Assembly: GCA_964247755.1 (NCBI GenBank)
Contig: CAXTVX010000088.1
Coordinates: forward strand, 1 to 12,353
Direction: 5' to 3'
Length of the DNA: 12,353 bases
Source of the DNA: Lichenicola sp964247755
GTDB taxonomy: Bacteria > Pseudomonadota > Alphaproteobacteria > Acetobacterales > Acetobacteraceae
Shown here: piece after piece, positions 7,818 through 12,353 of the stretch
Layout of the letters: each line of letters begins with the position of its first letter
How positions within the stretch are numbered: the stretch's first letter is position 1
Position numbers and translations under genes: made by a program
Notes under the pieces: model-generated
Told to the model about the DNA's origin: nothing
What the model saw: the letters and a program-made list of their open reading frames with translations, nothing else
Databases searched by the model: none

Positions 7818-7982
7818 ATGCTGACCAGCAGGGACGAGACCGGACACAAGTCCGGGTCGGGCGAGAAAGGCGTATCGCAGGAGACCGTCGGCAGCGGCAA
7901 GGACAGGGATCCCAACAACTTTGCCGACGGCAAGGACAGGGTGTCCGCAGCCGGCAAGAAGGGCGGTCATCCCAGCCACTGA
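7818..7982 (+). CDS. Small KGG-motif (stress-induced acidophilic repeat) protein
   Basis: This is a 54-residue, hydrophilic, Gly/Lys/Asp-rich and probably disordered protein. Its C-terminal half reads DPNNFADGKD followed by RVSAAGKKGGHPSH, a single copy of the KGG motif (Asn-Phe, then Ala-Gly-Lys-Lys-Gly-Gly) seen in YciG/GsiB/Con-10-like general-stress proteins. The N-terminal half (TGHKSGSGEKGVSQETVGSGKD) contains two similar SGSGEKG / GSGKD stretches. Biochemical function is unknown in the family; members are typically induced by starvation, desiccation or the general stress response. I chose the ATG at 7818 because AGGAG (7810-7814) precedes it, although the spacing of three bases is tight. 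An in-frame ATG at 7800 would add six residues but has no ribosome binding site. The gene is divergent from the CHAD gene, and its end lies only nine bases from the convergent end of hpnK. Confidence 0.8.
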   Translation: MLTSRDETGHKSGSGEKGVSQETVGSGKDRDPNNFADGKDRVSAAGKKGGHPSH

Positions 7983-7991
7983 AGCCAGCGG

Positions 7992-8828
7992 TCAGGCGGG
8001 AGCGTCGTGCCAGGTGGCCGGCACGACGCCGTTCCGCCGCAGCAGGTCGGGCAGCTCCGGGTCGCACAGGGCTGCCAGTTCCGCCTCGTGCTCGTAGCCG
8101 GGCATCAGCCGGTCGAGAAGCCGGTCTCGGCCGCTGGCGGGGTGGAAATAGACCTCCGAGAACCCGTCGGGCAGGCGCTCCACCAGGTGCCGGACCCGGT
8201 CCGTCGTCATGTGGCCGCTCCAGGCGAGGCCGAAGCAGCAGTCGTTGACCGCGAGCCCGGCGCGCCGCGCCTGTCGCCGCAACAGCTTGGTCCAGCGCAG
8301 CAGGGTTCGGGCTGCCAGGCTGTCCGTTTCGCCAAGTGGACCTGTCGGCTCCGACGGGATCCGCAGGGCAGGGAGCCGGTGACGGAGCCCGTGCCGTATC
8401 AGCATCCGGCCTACCGTCGGATGCAGGTGCATGTGCTTGTGCGCGTTGGCGTGGTCCAGTCGCAGTCCGGTGGCGGCGAAGGCGGCGAACTGCGCCTCGA
8501 TCTCGCGGGCGAGCTGCCGGCGGACCTCCGGGCGGAACGCGTAGCGCAGGCCCAGGCGCAGCTGGTCGGATGGAAACAGGCCGTCGCGGTCGAGCAGCGC
8601 CGGAACCTCGGCCTGCGGCAGCACCGCCGGCCCCTCGATCGTCACCAGGTGCAGCCCGACCCGGAGCCCGGGCAGGCGCCGGGCACGGGCGACCGCGTCG
8701 GCGGCGGCCTCGCCCGCCACCATCAGGCTGGCGGTGGACAGGATGCCGTCGCGGTGCGCCCGCTCGATCCCCTCGTTGACGGCGAGCGACAGGCCGAAAT
8801 CGTCGGCCGAGAACAGGACGCGCTTCAG
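7992..8828 (-). CDS. hpnK: HpnK, hopanoid biosynthesis deacetylase (YdjC/ChbG family), with apparent CTG start
   Basis: HpnK removes the acetyl group from N-acetylglucosaminyl-bacteriohopanetetrol made by HpnI, giving BHT glucosamine. It belongs to the YdjC/ChbG carbohydrate deacetylases, which use an Asp-His-His metal site. The 278-residue reading starts at CTG 8828-8826 and yields KRVLFSADDFGLS, carrying the family's metal-binding ADDFG at residues 8-12. GLHLV contains H60, LDHANAHKHMHLHP spans 124-137, SGHM is at 204-207 and YFHP at 227-230. The first canonical start in the frame is the ATG at 8723-8721 (residue 36), which would delete ADDFG. Upstream of the CTG the frame has no ATG, GTG or TTG before an in-frame stop at 8936-8934. 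The CTG overlaps the hpnJ TGA by three bases (CTGA), the same layout as ATGA/GTGA coupled starts. No clear ribosome binding site is seen before it. It is probably the last gene of the hpn run. Confidence 0.92.
   Translation of the reverse strand: MKRVLFSADDFGLSLAVNEGIERAHRDGILSTASLMVAGEAAADAVARARRLPGLRVGLHLVTIEGPAVLPQAEVPALLDRDGLFPSDQLRLGLRYAFRPEVRRQLAREIEAQFAAFAATGLRLDHANAHKHMHLHPTVGRMLIRHGLRHRLPALRIPSEPTGPLGETDSLAARTLLRWTKLLRRQARRAGLAVNDCCFGLAWSGHMTTDRVRHLVERLPDGFSEVYFHPASGRDRLLDRLMPGYEHEAELAALCDPELPDLLRRNGVVPATWHDAPA
8825..8828 (-). promoter_or_regulatory. CTGA stop-start overlap joining hpnJ and hpnK
   Basis: On the minus strand the hpnJ TGA stop (8827-8825) shares bases with the proposed CTG start of hpnK (8828-8826). 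This suggests termination-reinitiation coupling with a rare non-AUG start, which would hold HpnK below HpnJ. It could also be an ATGA overlap altered by a single A-to-C change or a sequencing error. Confidence 0.6.
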
Positions 8829-10249
8829 GCGGCGTGTCGGTCGCGCAGGAACTGGAAAAACTCCACGCCTTCGCGCAGGCGGCGCTTCATCATCTGCGGG
8901 GAGCGCACCATCTCGCCGACGATGGAGGCGATCTTAGGCGCCCGGAAGTAGAACTTGCGGTAGAACACCTCGACGCTGTCGAAGATCTCGGTGTGGCTGA
9001 GGTGCGGGTAGTGCAGCGGCGCGATCTGCACCCCGTTCTCGTCGATCAGCTCCGCGTTCGCCGCGTCCAGCCAGCCGTTCTCGGTCGCCTGCTTGTGCAG
9101 GAAGGTGCCGGGATAGGGTGCTGCCAGCGAAACCTGCATGGTGTGCGGGTTCACCTCCTTGGCGAAGGCGATGCTTTCCTGGATCGTTTCCCTGGTCTCG
9201 CCCGGCAGGCCCACGATGAAGGTGCCGTGGACCTTGATGCCGAGCTCGTGGCAGTCCTTGCTGAACTGCTTCGCGACCTCGATCCGCATGCCCTTCTTGA
9301 TGTTGTGCAGGATCTGCTGGTTGCCGCTCTCGTAGCCGACCAGCAGCAGGCGCAGGCCGTTGTCCTTCAATACCTTGAGCGTGGCGCGCGGCACGTTGGC
9401 CTTGGCGTTGCAGGACCAGGTGACACCCAACCTACCCAGCTCGCGCGCGATCGCCTCGGCGCGCGGCAGATCGTCGGTGAAGGTGTCGTCGTCGAAGAAG
9501 AATTCCCGGACCTGCGGGAACAGCTTCTGCGCGTGCGCGATCTCGGCGGCGACGTGCGCCGGGGTGCGGGTGCGGTACACGTGGCCGCCCACCGTCTGCG
9601 GCCACAGGCAGAAGGTGCAGCGCGACTTGCAGCCGCGTCCCGAGTAGATCGAGATGTACGGGTGCTGCAGGTAGCCGATGAAGTAGTCCTCGATGCGCAG
9701 GTCGCGATGGTACACGTCGGTCACGAACGGCAGCGTGTCCATGTCGTGGATCAGCTGGCGGTCGCGGTTGGTGACGATCACGCCATCGTCGTTGCGCCAG
9801 GTGATGCCGTCCACGTCCTTGAGGTCCCGGCCCTCGGCGATCTCCTTGATGGTGAAGTCGAACTCGTTGCGGGCGACGAAGTCGATCGGCGCGCCCTTGA
9901 GCAGGCTCTCGTCCGGCTGCACCGCCACCTTGGCGCCGACCATGCCGATCTTGAGGCTCGGCTTCGCGTCCTTGAGCATCTGCGCCACCTTCACGTCGGA
10001 CGCGAAGGAGGGGGTGGAGGTGTGCATCACCACCATGTCCCGGTTCTTGATGTCCTCCAGGATCGGCGCCATGCCCATCTTGGCCGGCGGCGCGTCGATC
10101 AGGCGGCTGTCCGGGATCAGCGCCGCCGGCTGCGCCAGCCAGGTCGGGTACCAGAACGACTTGATCTCCCGCTTGGCCTGGTAGCGCGAGCCGGCACCGC
10201 CGTCGAAGCCGTCGAACGAGGGCGGCTGCAGGAACAGGGTCTTCATCAT
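8825..10249 (-). CDS. hpnJ: HpnJ, hopanoid biosynthesis B12-binding radical SAM protein
   Basis: HpnJ is needed to convert BHT glucosamine into BHT cyclitol ether, a ring contraction, as shown genetically in Burkholderia. The protein has 474 residues, the expected length. Its N-terminus (MMKTLFLQPPSFDGFDGGAG, then RYQAKREIKSFWYPTWLAQP) is typical of HpnJ and leads a cobalamin-binding-like domain over about the first 170 residues. The radical SAM core follows: CKSRCTFC at residues 207-214 carries the CxxxCxxC ligands (C207, C211, C214) for the 4Fe-4S cluster and SAM. FFFDDDTFTDD, VGYESGNQQIL and HGTFIVGLPGET are further core motifs. I chose the ATG at 10249 (a second ATG follows at once) because AAGGA lies at 10265-10261, 11 bases upstream, and the product begins like its family. 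The frame is open further upstream but gives no family sequence there. It lies 123 bases after hpnI, and its stop overlaps the hpnK start. Confidence 0.96.
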   Translation of the reverse strand: MMKTLFLQPPSFDGFDGGAGSRYQAKREIKSFWYPTWLAQPAALIPDSRLIDAPPAKMGMAPILEDIKNRDMVVMHTSTPSFASDVKVAQMLKDAKPSLKIGMVGAKVAVQPDESLLKGAPIDFVARNEFDFTIKEIAEGRDLKDVDGITWRNDDGVIVTNRDRQLIHDMDTLPFVTDVYHRDLRIEDYFIGYLQHPYISIYSGRGCKSRCTFCLWPQTVGGHVYRTRTPAHVAAEIAHAQKLFPQVREFFFDDDTFTDDLPRAEAIARELGRLGVTWSCNAKANVPRATLKVLKDNGLRLLLVGYESGNQQILHNIKKGMRIEVAKQFSKDCHELGIKVHGTFIVGLPGETRETIQESIAFAKEVNPHTMQVSLAAPYPGTFLHKQATENGWLDAANAELIDENGVQIAPLHYPHLSHTEIFDSVEVFYRKFYFRAPKIASIVGEMVRSPQMMKRRLREGVEFFQFLRDRHAA

Positions 10250-10278
10250 GGTGCAGGTCGTCCTTGAAGCGGGCAGGA

Positions 10279-10315
10279 AGGCCGGCCGGCGAGGTGCCTG
10301 GGCGGCAGCCGGCCT
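10279..10315 (-). repeat. Inverted repeat in the hpnI-hpnJ spacer
   Basis: AGGCCGGC (10279-10286) and GCCGGCCT (10308-10315) are perfect inverted copies separated by 21 bases that are themselves GC-rich. They fall in the 123-base gap between hpnI and hpnJ, just upstream of the hpnJ ribosome binding site. The transcript could form a stem-loop there, which might set the hpnJ level or protect a processed end. There is no T-run. Confidence 0.4.
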
Positions 10316-10372
10316 CAATAGCGGTCGCCGTGCCGCCCGTCACCTGGTTCTTCGGATGGTGGCGCGCCGGGG

Positions 10373-11569
10373 TCAGTCGCCGGCATCCACGCCGGGCAGG
10401 AGCTCGCGGCGCCCCGGCATCGTGGCTGTGCGTGCCGGCAGGTGCAGCGTGTGTCCGCGCCAGGCGACGCGCCGCCCCGACATGCTGCCCAGCATCACCG
10501 CGGCCGACAGCCAGTCGCGCATCGGCAGCAGCGCCAGCGGCACCGTGCCGGGATGTCCCAGCATCCGGTCGATGATCCCGGCAGTGACCCCGCGCACGGT
10601 CCAGACCAGCGCCAGCACGCTCCAGCTCCAGGCGGAGGCGGGTGCCAGCAGTACGGCCGAAGCGGCCCAGAACAACGGCAGCTGGATTGCCGACAGCGCA
10701 TAGCCGACCGGCTCGACGCTGCGCACCGTGCGTCCCCAGCGCAACTCGTGCGCGAACAGGTCGCGCAGGCTGGTCTCGGCGGTGGTGGTGACGGTCAGCG
10801 CGTCGGCGATGGCGATCGAGGCCCCTTGCGCGCGCACCAGCTTGCCGAGCGCGGAGTCGTCGGCGATGTGCGGCGACAGCGCGTGGAGGCCGCCGATGGC
10901 GTCCAGCATCGGGCGTCGCAGCGCCATGGTGGCGCCAAGGCAGTCCTGCCGGCCGAGCAGGCGCGACATCAGCACGCCTGGCAGGAAGTTGTGGTTGACC
11001 TGCGCCGCCGCCATCCGCCGCGCTAAGGCCGGGGTTGCCGCCCGGCCGCCGTACAGGGTGGTCACCAGCCCGACGCCCGGCCGGTGCAGCGCCTCCACCA
11101 CCTGGCGCAGGTAGCCGGGGCCGGCGTGGATGTCGGAGTCGGAGATCACCAGGATGTCGTGCCGCGCCGACGGCAGCATGTTGATCAGGTTGGCGATCTT
11201 GCGGTTGGCCCCGTGCGGCGTGGCGTCCACCACCAGCACCAGGTCGAGCGCCGGGAACCGCGCCTGCAGCCGGTGCACCAGGCGGATCGCCGGGTCGGTG
11301 CGGCTCTGCACGCCGAATACGATCTGCAGGACGGGATAGTCCTGGGCGCAGAAGGAGGCGAGCGCCTCCTCCAGCATCGGCTCGTCGCCGTGCAGCGGCT
11401 TGAGCACGGTCAGGGCGGGCAGCGGCGCGGCATCGTCCCGCCGGCCTGCGCGCGCCCGGCGCCCGAACCGGTGCGCCAGCACCGCACCGACCACCGCCTG
11501 GATGCAGCCGAGGCCGGCGACCACCGCTGCGGCGACGCTCAGGGCGAGGGGAATGGTGGCAAGCGTCAT
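10373..11569 (-). CDS. hpnI: HpnI, hopanoid biosynthesis glycosyltransferase (GT2/ceramide-glucosyltransferase-like)
   Basis: HpnI attaches an N-acetylglucosamine unit to bacteriohopanetetrol at the cytoplasmic membrane, the first step toward BHT glucosamine and BHT cyclitol ether. The protein has 398 residues. It has one N-terminal membrane segment (about 7-32), a cytoplasmic GT-A catalytic domain and hydrophobic segments near 288-312, 314-333 and 342-362. Catalytic-domain signs are TVLKPLHGDEPMLEEAL (54-70), SDSDIHAGPGYL with D144 and D146 in the DxD position, ADDSALG with D237/D238 as the likely base, and HELRWGRTVR (274-283), the RW-type motif of processive-like and ceramide glucosyltransferases. 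The LKPLHGDEP and SFCAQDYP segments are typical of HpnI. The ATG at 11569 starts just before the membrane segment. No strong ribosome binding site is seen, but it lies 34 bases after hpnM, so coupling is plausible. The exact sugar donor is inferred from the pathway. Confidence 0.95.
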   Translation of the reverse strand: MTLATIPLALSVAAAVVAGLGCIQAVVGAVLAHRFGRRARAGRRDDAAPLPALTVLKPLHGDEPMLEEALASFCAQDYPVLQIVFGVQSRTDPAIRLVHRLQARFPALDLVLVVDATPHGANRKIANLINMLPSARHDILVISDSDIHAGPGYLRQVVEALHRPGVGLVTTLYGGRAATPALARRMAAAQVNHNFLPGVLMSRLLGRQDCLGATMALRRPMLDAIGGLHALSPHIADDSALGKLVRAQGASIAIADALTVTTTAETSLRDLFAHELRWGRTVRSVEPVGYALSAIQLPLFWAASAVLLAPASAWSWSVLALVWTVRGVTAGIIDRMLGHPGTVPLALLPMRDWLSAAVMLGSMSGRRVAWRGHTLHLPARTATMPGRRELLPGVDAGD

Positions 11570-11603
11570 GGACCAGGTCAGAACCTCGGCCGCGGGGAAC
11601 GGT

Positions 11604-12263
11604 TCAGCCTTCGGAGAAAGCCTGCGTCTTCTTCCTCAGGCTGTCGATCAACGGGGTAGCATCACCGGAGCTCAGGCTTGAACCGAAATCGGCACGCTGC
11701 ACCGCGACCTGGCTGATGTTGCCATCCAGAAGCACGTCCACCACCTGCCAGGCGCCGTCCGGGCCCGGACGCATCACGTAGTTCAGCGTGGTGGAGGCAC
11801 CGCCGGCGACGATTTCCGTGTGCACGATCTGTTCGCCCGGCACCGGCGAGGTGGCGACCGCCGGATCGACCTTGAAGGTGTCGGTGCCGCCCGCGGCGAA
11901 GTTGGACACGTAGCGGGCCACGGTGAACTGGCGGAACTGCTCCAGCAGAAGCTGCTTCTGCGCGTCCGGCAGGGTGCGGTAGCGCAGGCCCACCGAGCTC
12001 TGCAGCACCTGGGACAGGTTGAACACCTGGTCGACCACCGGCGTCAGCCTCTGGGCGCGCTGCGCGAAGGAGCCGCGGCTGTGCTCGATCTCGGTCAGCC
12101 GCGCATACAGCGCCGAGATCGGCTGCGTCGCGGCAGGACCGCCGGCAGGACCACTGGCAGGCTGGGCCAGGGCGGCGGGCATGGCGACGACGGGACCGAG
12201 GATCCCCAGGCAGAACGCCCGGGCGCATCCGGGCAGGAGCTTGGACAGGTGCATCGGGATCAC
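11604..12263 (-). CDS. hpnM: HpnM, MlaC/Ttg2D-family periplasmic protein of the hopanoid cluster
   Basis: This is a 219-residue exported protein of the MlaC/Ttg2 (toluene tolerance) family. The members found in hopanoid clusters are called HpnM, and MlaC-type proteins carry phospholipids across the periplasm. A signal peptide is clear: a basic stretch (HLSKLLPGCAR), a hydrophobic core, and a likely cut after ALA at about residue 33. A Pro/Gly/Ala linker (to about 48) leads into the MlaC-like domain, with QRLTPVVDQVFNLSQV near 71-86, LLLEQFRQFTVARYVSNF near 105-122, and the C-terminal WQVVDVLLDGNISQVAVQR near 172-190. I start at GTG 12263 because it forms a GTGA overlap with a possible upstream reading frame. 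The in-frame ATG at 12254-12252 is an equally possible start and removes three residues. Neither has a strong ribosome binding site. It begins the visible hpnM-hpnI-hpnJ-hpnK run, which suggests a hopanoid or lipid transport task, but its ligand is unknown. Confidence 0.88.
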   Translation of the reverse strand: MIPMHLSKLLPGCARAFCLGILGPVVAMPAALAQPASGPAGGPAATQPISALYARLTEIEHSRGSFAQRAQRLTPVVDQVFNLSQVLQSSVGLRYRTLPDAQKQLLLEQFRQFTVARYVSNFAAGGTDTFKVDPAVATSPVPGEQIVHTEIVAGGASTTLNYVMRPGPDGAWQVVDVLLDGNISQVAVQRADFGSSLSSGDATPLIDSLRKKTQAFSEG

Positions 12264-12353
12264 GATGTCGGGCCGATCCGGCTCAAAGGCAAGTCCGCGC
12301 CGGCCTCTGCCACGCCGAGGGCTGCGAGTGCGGCGTGGACGATGCTTCTGGCG
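12260..12353 (-). CDS. Possible 3' end of an unidentified gene upstream of hpnM (partial)
   Basis: On the minus strand, one frame is open from the window edge to a TGA at 12262-12260 that overlaps the hpnM GTG start (GTGA). The visible end, about 30 residues, reads ARSIVHAALAALGVAE, then AGADLPLSRIGPTS. About 24 of its 30 third-codon positions are G or C, more than in the alternative frame I compared, and the overlap resembles addB-addA. I do not recognise the family from so short a piece. It could belong to the hopanoid operon, or it could be a chance open frame. Confidence 0.3.
   Translation of the reverse strand, partial: ARSIVHAALAALGVAEAGADLPLSRIGPTS

Noticed and set aside
7992..8723. 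Shorter hpnK starting at the first ATG
   Set aside because: It would remove the ADDFG metal-binding motif and 35 conserved-looking residues. The longer CTG-started form has the family's normal length.
8825..8936. HpnJ-HpnK fusion by programmed frameshift
   Set aside because: No slippery run is visible before the hpnJ stop. HpnJ ends at its normal place, and a simple overlapping start explains the layout.
8834..10267. Plus-strand open frame (477 codons) opposite hpnJ
   Set aside because: It is Val/Leu/Asp/His-rich shadow coding with no motif, whereas hpnJ on the other strand has clear radical SAM motifs.
1..12353. Mobile elements, CRISPR arrays, tRNA or rRNA genes
   Set aside because: I read for transposase motifs, regularly spaced repeats and tRNA-like cloverleaf segments and found none; genes are packed and uniform in composition.

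Overview
The window is a very GC-rich (by eye, not computed), densely coded bacterial chromosome segment. It most likely comes from an alphaproteobacterium of the Rhodospirillales/Acetobacteraceae type. This rests on the addB-addA-trxA gene order, the alphaproteobacterial forms of AddA and AddB, an HpnM/HpnI/HpnJ/HpnK hopanoid block, and a small KGG-motif stress protein. The taxonomic call is an inference from gene content. No mobile elements, tRNA or rRNA genes, or CRISPR arrays were seen, and no gene-free stretch exceeds 300 bases.

Left part (1-6825, + strand): the window opens inside addB, whose 5' end lies outside. addB runs into addA through a 4-base GTGA overlap, and trxA follows 52 bases later. 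AddA and AddB form the helicase-nuclease that processes double-strand DNA ends for RecA. TrxA is an ordinary thioredoxin. A 14-base tandem duplication lies across the trxA stop codon. An 18-base perfect palindrome then separates trxA from the convergent next gene.

Middle part (6841-7982): a CHAD-domain protein gene on the - strand and a 54-residue KGG-motif protein gene on the + strand diverge from a short spacer of about 104 bases. CHAD domains are linked to polyphosphate, and KGG proteins to general stress responses. A shared stress role is only an inference from position.

Right part (12353-7992, - strand): an operon-like run reads, in transcription order, hpnM, hpnI, hpnJ, hpnK. HpnI adds an N-acetylglucosamine unit to bacteriohopanetetrol (BHT), HpnK deacetylates it, and HpnJ, a radical SAM protein, contracts the sugar ring to give BHT cyclitol ether. 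HpnM is a periplasmic MlaC/Ttg2D-like protein probably involved in lipid trafficking. The fragment at the right edge may be the end of another gene of this operon.

The most notable observation is that hpnK has no ATG, GTG or TTG start that would keep its catalytic ADDFG motif. The only sensible start is a CTG that overlaps the hpnJ stop codon (CTGA). Nothing in the window looks like a wholly new system; the other findings are small structural oddities.
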